Below are positions 44,331-61,322 of a DNA stretch of 64,000 nucleotides, piece by piece. How positions within the stretch are numbered: position 1 is the first letter of the stretch; each line of letters begins with the position of its first letter. Made by a program: the position numbers and the translations under genes. Under the pieces are notes generated by a model. The model was not told where the DNA came from. It was given only the letters and a program-made list of their open reading frames with translations, and ran no database searches. This DNA is from Setaria digitata (Eukaryota; Nematoda; Chromadorea; Rhabditida; Setariidae), in contig RCAB01000014.1 in the NCBI GenBank assembly GCA_003640385.1, forward strand, positions 62,001 through 126,000. Reading direction: 5' to 3'.

Positions 44331-47300
44331 TTCCGTTTATTCACACTGCTTAAGAAGCGCATTTTCATCGATTTCGAATATGTATTATTCAATAAGCCTT
44401 CTGAAAGCTTCATGTTTTATTCATGCTGCAATAAATGAAGCAATAACAAATAATCGATACAATTTAAATTCTTCAAATTTTGCTATAAATTTCTTCTTCT
44501 CTTTTTTTTGGCAGCTTTTTTCATCAGCAATTTCATTTTGATAGTGATAAAGAATTATCACAGGGGATAAGCTCATTGCATTTTCCAATCTAAATCCTTA
44601 AGATAACAATATATTATTTTGCATGCTCGATATTAGCGATGCCTCCTTTTCTTTAAGCAAATTTCAATCTTTCATTTCAGTATTGGTTACATCAGAGGCT
44701 GGCAATTCTGAACGATAAGTGATTGGAATTTTCAAAGCAAAAAAAAGTGAAAAATCTCATTTAGCTGAAAATTTTTCATAAAACAGTGAACAAGAACTCT
44801 CTTTTGTTGACTTTTTTCCGATAAATAAATACTGGAATAAGAATTTAAACCAATCTGTCTCCTTTCAGTTCGTAATAATTCTCTTTCTAATTTTGAAAAT
44901 ATTTTATTATAAGCTAAGCCATAACCAGATATCATTAGAAATTATTCCAATTATAAGTATTCGTATATTTTTTGTCCTTAACTTTAAGCTTTGGGTTTAT
45001 CTATGTAAATAATGTTGGACTTACTTTGGCTCAAATGACTTATTTTAAGCTCGCTACACTACACAGGACACTTATTCGCTTCCATTTTATTGTATTTTAT
45101 TCAAATTAGCTTTATCGATTAAATGTAATTCCAGCAGTACTTTGAAATTCTTCATTTTATCTATTCCCAATAAGTTTTGTTTGAGAGCAAAATAGGCCAA
45201 GCGACGATTTCCTCACAAATGCAACTTCATTAGTAAGACTTCCGCATTCTACGATAATTACTCTCTCAAATGGGACAAAAGTATTTATTTTAGATCGTTT
45301 TGTTAGCGGATTTTCCTTGACAAGTAAAACATGAGGCCTTTCTGGGACCGAATTTTACGACTAATTAAATCACTTGATAAGTGCATCTCATTTCTGCGAC
45401 GTGTAAAAAAAGGGGCAATGAACAGTAATGTAGTAGTAGTCTTAAATTTCTCCACTCTGCTTATCTGATAAGCATCATTCACCTTATCACTGATGTGTAA
45501 CAATGGTGAAAAGAAAAGGATTTGCACTTGTTTATCACACATGATTTTTTATAAGTTAGCTTAATAATGTACAGATATTTTGCGGAGCATACCAATAACA
45601 ATTTTCTTTTTGCGAGAAAACAGAAGAAAGATGAATGAAAAGTTCGGGATGAGGAATTTCAAGAACTTCCATCGAAATATTAAACTTTAAGTCGGATGTA
45701 AATAAATTCAATAAAGATCCTTCTCCTCCAGGAGAAGCATCACTGGACAAAGATTCCTTGTTCCTCCTTCTAGTAAGAAGGAAATACTTCGACACTTTTC
45801 TTCAAAAAAATTTCTCGAAACTGATCAGTCAAAAAAGCTCTGCCACAGATGCTTCTCTTATTTCATAAAAAATTCATTTTTTTTTTCTTTTTGATGAAAT
45901 GCAAAGTTGTCTAGAATGCAAAAGTGATCGGTCGAGTTTGCAAAAAAAGTGCTAAATTTGAAGTAATAAACTGGTAAACTTTTCCTGATAGCTGTTATCA
46001 CTTTGGTGATGACATGATTTTAGCTTAATTATTGCACCTATTGATAATGAACTAGTAATAGCAGTGATGATTAATGATTGAGGAAAAGATCTGAGAATAT
46101 TAACTGCTAAAACAATATGTCCAATAAAGACATAGCACAAATTTGAATTAGGAAGTTATTAACAAGAAACTAAATTTTATTAATAGAATATTTAGTGTGT
46201 TCATTCTAGGAAATCTGAATTATATATAAATTTATACAAAATTAATATTATATATATACTTACTATGTATATTTCGCATGAGTGATTTCTTGAGCTTGTA
46301 TGGTTTGATGATTTGGATTTATAATGTAAGATCTTCGAGTTTCTTCTGATTCCACTGTTAGATAGATTAAATTGAATAATATATTATCGTATCTGAGGTA
46401 AATAAATGATAATACGATGCCTTACATAGAAATGTGTGAAAAGGAAAAGGAAAAGGAAAGTAAATACCATATTTGTAAACTGTAGTTTAATAGGCACCTC
46501 AAATTTCGTGACCTTAGACAGAACTAGAATTCAGATTTTATTTTCTGAATTGTTCCTTTTTATGGGCATCCAAGCAAGTAACGCTAAAAAATGTACGCTC
46601 ACAGCTTTCGTTTCCTTCCTGATTCTTTACATACTTCCACATCCTCACGTTTCGATTACTTATAATTTCAGTTTTCCGGAAATTATCGATCGCAAAATTA
46701 ATAATGCAAGAATTCGGGAAAGTTTATGAAATTTGGCATCGAAATATGCACACTAATTCGGATAAATTCATTTCAGTTGTGTTCCAATGGACCAAAATAG
46801 TTTCTTTGAATCAAATAAATGGTCTAAACGCATATTACAAGCAATTTAACTATCCATCATCATTAAATTCATTGAATATGTTGGAGAAATGAAAATGTTT
46901 CCGTTAATAGCCTAAACAGCTACCTTTTTCATTTTTTTTTTTTGGAATTTTCCATTGCTTATCTTAGTGAAAAAAGCAATAAGTATTTTACCTAAAATTT
47001 TTTTCTAAATAATAATAGATAACTTTTTTAAATAGCATTGCTGACAGTTCAAAAGTATTCACAAACTTACTTACACCAGCTGAAAAGTGTTTAAATCTGA
47101 GACAGTTGTGATTATAAACTGTTAATAGTGCTGCTGCCAGCTGTATATATTATTTATTTACTTAAATAGACAAAGTTTTAATAAATTTGCATGGATAATA
47201 GAGGAATCTGTACGTAATGTTGAAGAATAGCAATATTGATTGATCCTTCAAAAGACAAACACTCTCGTATTTTTCATATTTTGTGGACATAGCTGTGTTA

Positions 47301-48811
47301 AATAAATCACTGGAGAGAGAGTTTGAATCATTCCAAGTGAATGGCAATTTGTCTTCAATTGTTTATTCAATTGAAGTTTAGCAGAGTGTTGTATTTCTAT
47401 TTCAACGAAGCTGATTTTTAGAAAAGGAAACTTCACTTCTTTAGTAAACCATACAAAGCATCCTGTACACGTACGTGAGCGGAAGAGGACGTGTAAGAAG
47501 AATAAGAGAAAAATATGGCATCTTCGATTTGCACTTGAAAGTTAATCAATTCTTAGCTAAATTTCAAATATCTTGGGAATACGTACGTATACTTTACCAT
47601 CATACCAATGATAAAAGAAGTATCTGATTGCCTTGATAGTTAATAAAAGAAGAAAGCAAAAGAAAACGTCATTAGATTAATGAACGGAAAATGTATTTAT
47701 TACAACTTACATCTTATTAAATTTCCAAGCTTGCTAACAGCTAAGATAAGTCTTATTGTTCTCATCGATTACAAATAGTAGCTAGTTGAAAATTTGATTT
47801 CGAAGGGGTAATTAAGCATTTTGTCACAAAATTTAATTAACCTATATGTGATAAAAGATGAAATGAATCAGTGAAAGCTACAATAGTCAAATTCCATCGT
47901 ATAGAAATAGTCACTGATTTCAGGAATTTAGATTACACGTCTGTAAGGTGACATCCACTCAAGACTCTCTGCAATGATGAATCAGATCTCATTTTATAAA
48001 ATAAGGATGATTGCACAAGCTGAACTGAATGTACCTGTAAGGACCTCAATATCACGGAAGTCAGATGTCTGACTTGCATTAACGGGAATCTACGAGAAGT
48101 CATTTGGTGCGCACACGGTAAGTTGGTTTATTTCAATTTCAGTGATGGAACATTCAGATTCCCTCTTTTGTTTATTGTTAGATTTTCACTACTACAACGA
48201 ATATGACGCTGAGTTAGAGTTCTTTGATAACCTTATAGTTTCAGTTCATACAGATGGATAGCGACAAGTGATCGCTAAAACTCGATCATTCTTCTTCCGC
48301 ACAAGAAGTTCACGTTGAGACGAAATCCAATCTAATGGTCTTGTTTGGATGTTCTGTACATCTAAGTTGAAATCATTTGCTTGCAGATGTAAGTCTCACT
48401 AAAATTTTAAAAATACAAATTTTAGATTTTCAATTTTCTGAGAATATTAGTTTTTATTGAGAAATTCTTGAAAGTGTACTTCCTGTTATGCATCTGAAAG
48501 CTTCGGCAAATGAAATTAGACATTAGGTCTGATAAGTGAAAAGTTTTTCGTAATCATTTTAACAAATAGTCTAACAAATAATCTGGACTTCAAATAGCTT
48601 CAATTTGTGAAAAGTTTGAATCTTCCACTAGGACATTTCAACAGCAGAGTTTTTTAATTTTTTCAATTTTGATAACTTTTTATTAAAAATTTTGAATTTT
48701 GATAACTGATACAGAATAATAGGGAATAATGGAAGAACTATGTTATTTAATCTCTCCTAAGAAAAATTTCGAGGAATTTTTCGGAGGAATTTTCCTCCGC
48801 AGCTGAAGAGC

Positions 48812-48814
<3 letters not shown>

Positions 48815-48871
<57 letters not shown>
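48815..48871. repeat. (GA)n microsatellite
   Basis: About 28 uninterrupted AG units in AT-rich intergenic sequence. Confidence 0.97.
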
Positions 48872-48876
<5 letters not shown>

Positions 48877-49347
48877 GTGGAAAGTCCTACTTATTGTTGG
48901 AATGGAATTTAGATGCGCTGCACCTGTGTTAGATACAATTGAATATTTCAGGAATCATTTTTCGCAAGCTATACTTAACCCTAAAGAATGCTTCGGAATG
49001 AAAGTGCGATTTCACTGTTGAGCCAGAAGAAACACATCCATCTATGTCTAGGCTCATTTTTTCCCCCAAAAAGAGATGAAAATAATTCAAAAATGACAAT
49101 TGTTTTCCAATTTTCTAGCTTCAGTAATTGCTGCTTTCCATGATTGGTAGATAGCACTGTCAAATAATGCAAATAAAACAAGCTCTATGTTAGGACGAAG
49201 ATGTTAATGATAAAGACTGGCTAATTTTCTCACCTGACAAGTGCATTAAGATCGGTTGACAGCTGTCAATTTGAGAAATCAAAATGCTTGCAGGTAGCTA
49301 TGCTTCTGTTCCAGTCTTCTCCTATTACTACACCTTTCTGTTCCTGT

Positions 49348-49410
49348 ACTACTACTACTACTACTGCTGCTACTACTACTACTACTTACTACTACTACTA
49401 ACTGCTACTG
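49348..49410. repeat. Imperfect (ACT)n tract
   Basis: About twenty ACT units with GCT and AACT interruptions. It produces a poly-Tyr open frame on the plus strand that should not be read as protein. Confidence 0.85.
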
Positions 49411-49712
49411 TTTTCAGCCTAATAACTTATTTTCATTGTTCCCTGTTCGTAATTGAACAAAGGATGGGATTAATTAAATATATTTCACTTATTTCCATCA
49501 TTTCTGTTACCTTTCATTATCTTCTTTTATAATTTTCACAAATAGGAGTAATACATTAAATGATATACAATTTATCAAAAATATGTGTTCGGCAATTTAA
49601 TTGATTTTGCACAGCTGGAGAGTATTATTATAAGATTTAGATCAGGATCAGTACACCTGCATTATTAATACATGTTTAATTAACATTTATTCTTTTTGCA
49701 TTATTTGTGATA

Positions 49713-50652
49713 CTAATCTTCTGGTTTTTTCCAAATTTCTGGATCTGCTTGATCATCTGTATCACGAAACAGTGATTTCATTGTAATCTTACCTGACCAA
49801 ATCCAGTATGCTTTCCTTGGAATATTATATATACAGAACTTCTACTACTACTCAAACATCCATACATAGCAAATTTATAAGAAAAAGTAAGTTTTGAAAA
49901 GGATTTAATAAAGTAAATGGGTGATGCTAATATGAAATCGAAATATTAATATATTTAGAGGTCTTTGTACATTGAATATGCATAAAAAGAATTCTGATTA
50001 TTTTCCTAAGTTGAGAATCTTTCCAAGCTTACTGCCATTTTAGAAACTTTCTGGCATTTAGCACATTACAAATCCATTCTTGAACTCTGGAAAATAAAAT
50101 ATTAATTTCTCTATTATGTTTAAAAATTCTACTTTTCTTTTTGAGAAAAATCTTCGAGAAACGTCATGATGGAGTTTTCTTGGAGCATATCATATTCTAC
50201 ATCATCCTCGGTAATAAATGAGCACTCTGATACATTCATTATAAACTGATTTTTTGACTTGTCATTCTTGACCGAGTAAAGTTTGATGTTAAACTTCCTT
50301 TTCTTCCTCTTCCTGACCTTGACTTCATACTGTACTTAAGATTTTAAATATCTTTGCATTACACACAACCTTTCATACAACACCTTCATTTACTGAACTA
50401 CAGTAGTCGAGAGTTCTGTACTTTCAGCTAACAGATGAACTGCGAAACTATCTAGAATTGATTCATATAAGTTTCAAGTATCAACCAGTCTAAGGTAACC
50501 AAATACAGGTAACGCATTTCTTGAGGTTCCAAAGTTAAATCAAATGACACTTTGTTTGCTGAAATGTTTGCGATGCTTTGGTAGCATATGTATGCATTCC
50601 TTTCTACCGATAGTGTGATTGAGCCTTTTCTTGCAAAAAGTTTTAGTGACAT
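49713..50652 (-). CDS. Candidate small gene, 141 residues, PH-domain-like C-terminal helix
   Basis: Not a protein I can name. Four exons on the minus strand chain in phase: 50652-50551 (ATG start), 50329-50163, 50086-50033, 49815-49713, each bounded by acceptable donors and acceptors. The ATG lies four bases after TTTCAG at 50657, a typical spliced-leader distance; alternatively an exon at 51434-51394 (after ATTTTACAG) joins in phase and extends it upstream. The product is Lys-rich, with KYEVKVRKRKKRKFNIKLYS, then NVSECSFITEDDVEYDM and VQEWICNVLNARKF. The pattern of beta-strand segments followed by a helix with a central Trp recalls the end of a PH domain, but this is weak. It ends DPEIWKKPED. 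A longer open frame without the first intron also exists, so the model is provisional. Confidence 0.4.
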
Positions 50653-51790
50653 AACCCTGAAATTAAGCCCCAGAAGAGTCATAGCCTTTGATAGGGACAA
50701 CGGAAACTTTTACGCTATTTCTTTTAACAATTAGTGATGAATTTATCTACCTTATTAGTTATGAAAATTTTCACCTAGTTAACAGATTATAACTTCTAGT
50801 AAATATCAATTAGCAACCTTCGAAGTTAGTAATCAATTTGTAATGCTGAGCTCAGTTTAGAGAGTGAATTTTCAGCAACTGGGAAAAAATGAAGTAAACG
50901 ACAAAGATATTGAGGAAAATGATACTGAGATTTCTTTTTAGGAGGAATCTCAAAGGAGTGCTAGATTAGTCAGAATCATTTAATCCTTTCCTTCCTCACT
51001 TAATATTAGGGAAGAGTATTTATTTCATTTTCAATTTTATCTTTCTTGCCGTAAGTTTCATCTGTAAAATGGTTGCACTTCCTTCTTTATGTCCTTCAGG
51101 CCTTAATATCGTCAATCTCTTTTATAAACTTATAAGAAAATCGATGATTTACCACTAATTAATACTTCATCTAAAAATATCCGTAATTCGTATCACTTCG
51201 AAAGTGATATTTCAACATAATTGTACTGTAATTATGAATGCTGCTAAATTACTATAGCATTTAGTTGTAATAACAAAGAGCGTCATATTCCAGCTTCTAA
51301 CAGAATTAGTAACATATTAGATTCATTAATTTCACAAATTTCTAAGATTATTACTAAAAAAAAAGCTTGGCTAATTTCTTGGCCACCTTTGACTAAATCC
51401 TAAATGGAAGTCGCTTGTGTTGTTCCGAGAAGAGCTGTAAAATGAAAAAAATTATATTTACCTGAAATTGCTAGAAGGTAAAATGAAAATTTGGGAGTAA
51501 GGAGATATAGTCTTAATTAATCTTCTAGAGAGAAAACTCTTGACGAACAAAGGTGCAAAGTCAAAAGTTCTTCTTGAATAATATATGAGTTTTCGAGACC
51601 CCATCACTTCTCAAATTTCTTAACTTTCCTTTTTTATGTTATCAACCAATTCTTAACTCAAAAATTTGCTAATTAATTTTTCCTTTCTCTTTTCTTTGAT
51701 ATCACTTAGTCACTTCAACAAAAATTGAATTTTGAAAGTTGGGATTCAGACACGTTGCGAAGCAATTCTCATTAGAGAAGCCTATCAAAA

Positions 51791-52665
51791 GATGAACCAG
51801 TGCCAAAGTTTCGGTCTTCAGGCCTCATTCCATTCCATGTACGGTTCTATCTTAAAAGTCCTGTCTTAGCTTCTACACAGAATCAAGAATTAGTCAAAGT
51901 TGACATTGCTTGAACACTTTTCTAGGTTATGTCATCGATTCATATGTTTTAAGAGCAAAAAAGAAAAAAAAAATTTTCTCGTACTTTTCACGTGACCGTT
52001 GAATGACAGGATTTAAATGTTTCGTTTGCTAATTGACGTAATTCGAAATGTTTGGTTTGCTAATCTTTCAACTCTTTGTTTATTAAATTAGCGAAAAGAG
52101 AGCGAGACGGTTAATTACATTAATGAGTCTCTCCCTGCTCAAGGCATCTTCTTGAATCTTAAAGCATTTTCGCAAAAATTTAACACTGATTTCATAATAC
52201 TTTTTTATAGAAGTTTTCTAATAAAGCATAAAGATGACAGGAAATATTGCCGAAGAACGGGACAATACTAAATTTTAATTTTTCCTATCTTGCAGTTCAG
52301 TTCTTAAGATTGATTATTCGGCAAGTTAGGAGCTCTGAAGGTGTGAAAGATACAAAGAAAACTCCCATTCATATGTCAATTTTCGAAGCAGTTTCGACTA
52401 CCGTCTGGATTCTGACTAACGTGTCTCTTACACGTGAAGGTATGTAAAGGTGTAGATGTTAAGACAGGACCAGTCAAATTTTTTAGAATTGTTGTCATTT
52501 TAAAATCTAACAGAAAACATTATTCTCTTCGTTCTTTCAAAGTTTCTGAAGCAGTACATTTCACTACCCACAACTTTTCTATCATTTGTTGTCATGATTA
52601 GTGATAAGAATATTTCCGGATAAAGTGCCAGACATAATTTATCATTTTTGGTCTTTCAGTTGAAT
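51791..52665 (+). CDS. Weak candidate short gene, about 67 residues
   Basis: Three plus-strand segments join in phase: 51791-51843 (ATG start, downstream of GGATTCAG ending at 51750), 52296-52439 (acceptor CTTGCAG, donor AAG|GTATGT, the strongest pair in this region) and 52658-52665 (acceptor TCTTTCAG, ending VE then stop). The middle exon reads VKDTKKTPIHMSIFEAVSTT and continues WILTNVSLTREV. No family resemblance is recognised, the donor after the first segment is poor, and open frames of this length arise by chance at this base composition. Confidence 0.2.
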
Positions 52666-55385
52666 GATCGCTGATAAAAGCAATAATCAAAATCTCGTCT
52701 ATAAATGAAAATAGTGTAAATGTCGCATAACTGTGGTGTGTTTGCTGATATCAGACATCAACTAATTAAAAAAGGATCATGAGTTTCCAGTGCTCTGGTT
52801 TATCCCATCGTAAAAGTTTATGTTGTTTATTGTAGAATTAAATAGAATATAGAATTTCAATTTTTGCTGAAACATGATAACGCATTCGCTCTTCCGGTTT
52901 CTCTATTTTAATGTCAAAAATGAAATTTTTAAATAAATGTAAATGAGCGAAAATTGCTCCACAGAACAAACCGTTAACTTTTTCTAAATTTTAATGTGTA
53001 CATTTTTTTCTTTTCTTTTTTTCGATAGATTTGGAATGATTTAAATAAGAATAGAAGAAACAGTTTTGTCATTTTCGTTCTTTGGGGAAGTTGAAATTGC
53101 CGTCTTCGAATTTGTAATTAATCATTCCCTATGGTTTCCTCTGATGCATATGATAGATCCTGTTAGCTTCTCCTTTCTTCTTCTTTTCATCAATGTGGAA
53201 TGAAAGGTTTTCCATATTCATAATATTACAAGCTTCCGTTTCCTCTTTTAAAACGGGAAATTAAAATGTGTGTATTGCATGGCCTTTTCGATTTAGTTTA
53301 GTCTAATTCTATGCAATTATCAAACTGTAGCATCAATTAGACTAGTTAGAGAAGAAAAAGGAAAAATTAGATGCAGTCGATCTGTTGAAATGCAAGCCAA
53401 GAATGTTAGATTGAGTGCGACATGAAGTACGTTAAGCTGCAGTAACCTTTAGAAAAAAGCAATAATTAATTTAGTTCTTTTTTTTTTTGAAAAATAATGG
53501 ATAGAATTTTGTTATCCATATTAAATGAGAAAATTTGAGCTGATAAAATATAATTATTTCTAGTTAATTTATCACTTGTTGTAATTAACCCCAAACAAAT
53601 CCTATAAGATACTTATTTTTTCGTTAGTATGACTTTTATAATTTTATCAGTTCATCAAATAATTATTTAATTTTTCTCAAATGTCAAACATGTTCGCAAA
53701 AAACTGAAACTGAAAAGTTAGTCTTTTAAATTTCTGCTATTTTTTGCTTTTTTTTTTTTAAGTTAATTGCATAATTTTTTTAAATTGTTCAGTTAGGATG
53801 AGCAATTTCCAACTTTTTACTCCTCTAATTCCCAGCTGTCATCCAATGTCTTCTCTTTAGAACTAAACACATGTTATCTTCTATTTTGAAAATTTAAATC
53901 TTGACCACAATGATTTGATCCAAGAATTATCAAAAAAAGATATGTTCAGTTCGTTAGTTTAGTGATTGCATCATTGATAATGATAATAGCGACGAAGTAA
54001 GTCTCAGAAAGTAATTCACCCAGAGATTAATGACTATTTTTATGAGTTGAAAGCTTTGCCAAGCACATTTTATTTCACCATTAGAATCAAATTACTTCAT
54101 GGCGGTGCCTTTTTTCTTTCTTTCTTTTTTTTTTTTTTTTTTCTTTCGAGCAAAACTTTAAATTACCAATAAAGATTTTCAGCAAACTACATTGTCATCA
54201 AAACTTTTGCTCTTCTATGAACGAAAAAAATAAATAAAAATATGAAAAATACACACAGGCTAGGCTTAATTTTTAGATGGAATAAGTGAAATTAACTAGA
54301 AGTCACTGATTGGAAGTTAGATTGAGAAATGTCCTTTTTGTCGGTGTTGTGTTGTATCGAAAAGTTTGTATTCTCACGGGAATGAATATTACTGATTGCT
54401 TGGAATGCTCCTTTTTTTCCTCCTTCCTAACTTGCCATATGTTTTGCAAAGGAGGGATAGATGGAAAAAAATCTTCAGAAAAACCAATTGAATTGACTTT
54501 TCATAGACGGCGAGAAAGTTTGCTTAGAAAATTTTTCAAAAAATATTTCATCTCACCTTCATTTGAAGGAAAAAAAAACATTCAAAGCATTTTATTTCTC
54601 ATAAATTTTTGGAATCACAATGAAAAGAATTGGAAAAAAGATTTTTTTTTGTCAAGTTTGATAATAGGATGAAAGGAAGAGCAGAAATGAAGAAAGGGGA
54701 GGGATGTTATACTTCTTGAAATTTCGGTTCAGTTAAGTCTTGTTTTTCAACCAATCTCACTTAGTCCACTACTGATTTCTCGAAACTATTTGTTTTCATT
54801 TAAAATTTCGCTCGAAATTTTCCAGAAACAAAGTAAGTCTGAGCAATTCTCAACAAATACATATTAACCTTTTCATAATTTTTGATGGAAAGATTTAGGA
54901 CGAAATTTTTTCAACAATTAGCAAAATTGCCAACGGTAAATAATTGCCAGCGCAATCGCAACCATAGCTAATTAGTTGAGCAGTTAATATTGGTTATCCC
55001 AACGCAACAAAACTGTGATCATTTTTTTTTTTGTTGAAACATTTAATCATTATTTCTTGCTATATTTTTCTCTGAAAATTTGCATAAAATGAGATTGCAT
55101 AGTAAATATTATTTATTTCTCCTAACATTTTTTCTTGAAGAAAATTTTAAAAATTAAATATAACTATCCAGTAAGTTAGCAACATGAGTGCAAAGATTGC
55201 CTTGAAATACAAATTCTTCATTTTTTTTTTATTCTCTCGCAAAATTACGTTTCTCGATCTGATTAATTAGGCAACTAATGAGTCGTAAATGGATGGGATT
55301 GGTTACGGATCTGATCATCTAAAAGACAAGTTTATCAATTTTTAGACACAAACATAACGATGATTTATTAGGATGTGGACGAACG
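52666..55385. other. Intergenic region upstream of acetylcholinesterase
   Basis: AT-rich with several homopolymer T runs. A 120-codon open frame at 54310-54672 has runs of Phe and Lys expected from composition and no splice or family support. A trans-splice-like acceptor for the downstream gene ends at 55345. Confidence 0.5.
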
Positions 55386-60337
<4,952 letters not shown>

Positions 60338-61322
60338 TAAAGAAATTCCATTGACTAAAACTTCTAATTGGACAAGTGATTTTGAAAAGTAAAGAGTTCA
60401 TCCTTAAATCAAAACAACTTTTCAAGCAAGCCAGTGTTTCCATCTTCCTCAGCCATATCATGAAAAAAATGAATAAATTTCTCCGTCATTTAATTTCATA
60501 CTTATCCCCATCTGATGTACAAATGTAATCGCATATTGTTCAGATCTTCAGCTTTTCCTTAAATTTTATGATTGCAAGTCTGAATTTGCATAAAGTCTCC
60601 TTGATCTTAAGTACGTGTGTTGAGCAAGAAATCAAATTCTGACTTCTGATAATTACATCTTCTTTTCATGCAGTTTAAAGCAACTGCAAAAGTCCACCAA
60701 AATCTGTCTGATTCTTTCGGATTTCAGGCTAAATTTTAGTTCCCTTTAGGTCCGAGCAAGAAGGAAATGAAGGTCATTGGGACGAATCAGATGCTTCTAG
60801 AATCCTTCCCGACACTTCAGCTACCACTATTCCATCTTAACTTTGGCAACGGAACACTTTCATCCTTACTGCTAGCGAAGAAAATAAAGACCATTTACAG
60901 CTTATAGCTCTTAACGATACACCTCACGCGGTTGCAGCGCCCCGAACCCACCACGTATCCCACGTTGCAGGCTACGCTGCTGGCACTGGAATTCACGGGC
61001 CGCAAGACGTGATAAGTTGGTGATTGTGTGGTTGCACCGGAGAGGTTCTGACCTCTGCTAAGGGAGGTCAGGGGGTGCTGGTATGTGATTAATTATTGGG
61101 GAAATTACGTGTAGAGTGAGCAGTGGCCATAATAACACTACGATGTTATCAATTTCGTTCACTATCAAGACTTTTGGGTTCTTTCACGCGTTTTAGTCAA
61201 ATATCATCTGAAGTAACTTCCATGTGTGTGAATGAAGAAACAAGAAAGCGATTACTGCTCAGTCAGTGCATGCCAGTTTTGAATATTGTCTGGAAGTGAC
61301 TTCAGGTAGTTCTGGAACAACA
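60338..61322. other. Intergenic, ace to pars-2, with GC-rich island
   Basis: No coding exon called. The first 0.55 kb is ordinary AT-rich 3' flank. From about 60915 to 61085 base composition changes to GC-rich, described separately. A likely trans-splice acceptor for pars-2 (GACTTCAG) ends at 61305. Confidence 0.5.
60915..61085. other. GC-rich island with hairpin potential, possible structured RNA
   Basis: About 170 bases much richer in G+C than both flanks. It contains a perfect 8-bp hairpin (CTGACCTC, loop TGCTAAGG, GAGGTCAG), a pairing of GCAGCG with CGCTGC about 40 bases apart, and short A-box-like (TGGCACTGG) and B-box-like (GGTTCTGACC) strings about 60 bases apart. There is no T-run terminator close by and no known RNA family is recognised. 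Confidence 0.3.

Larger units (their letters stand above)
42404..49712. other. Gene-poor intergenic region upstream of unc-122-like gene
   Basis: More than 7 kb without a supportable exon. It contains a GATA-site cluster next to the unc-122-like start, a MITE-like foldback element (43788-44330), a second group of GATA sites around 45370-45540, a GA microsatellite and an ACT-rich tract. Open frames up to 97 codons have biased composition and no splice structure. Confidence 0.55.

Noticed and set aside
46436..46729. 97-codon open frame in the gene-poor region
   Set aside because: Hydrophobic/Lys-biased sequence with no splice structure and no recognisable domain.
54310..54672. 120-codon open frame upstream of ace
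   Set aside because: Phe/Lys runs come from poly-T and poly-A; no family similarity.
60915..61085. tRNA or SRP RNA in the GC-rich island
   Set aside because: The box-like strings do not fit a cloverleaf, and the conserved SRP S-domain motif is absent, so no named RNA is called.
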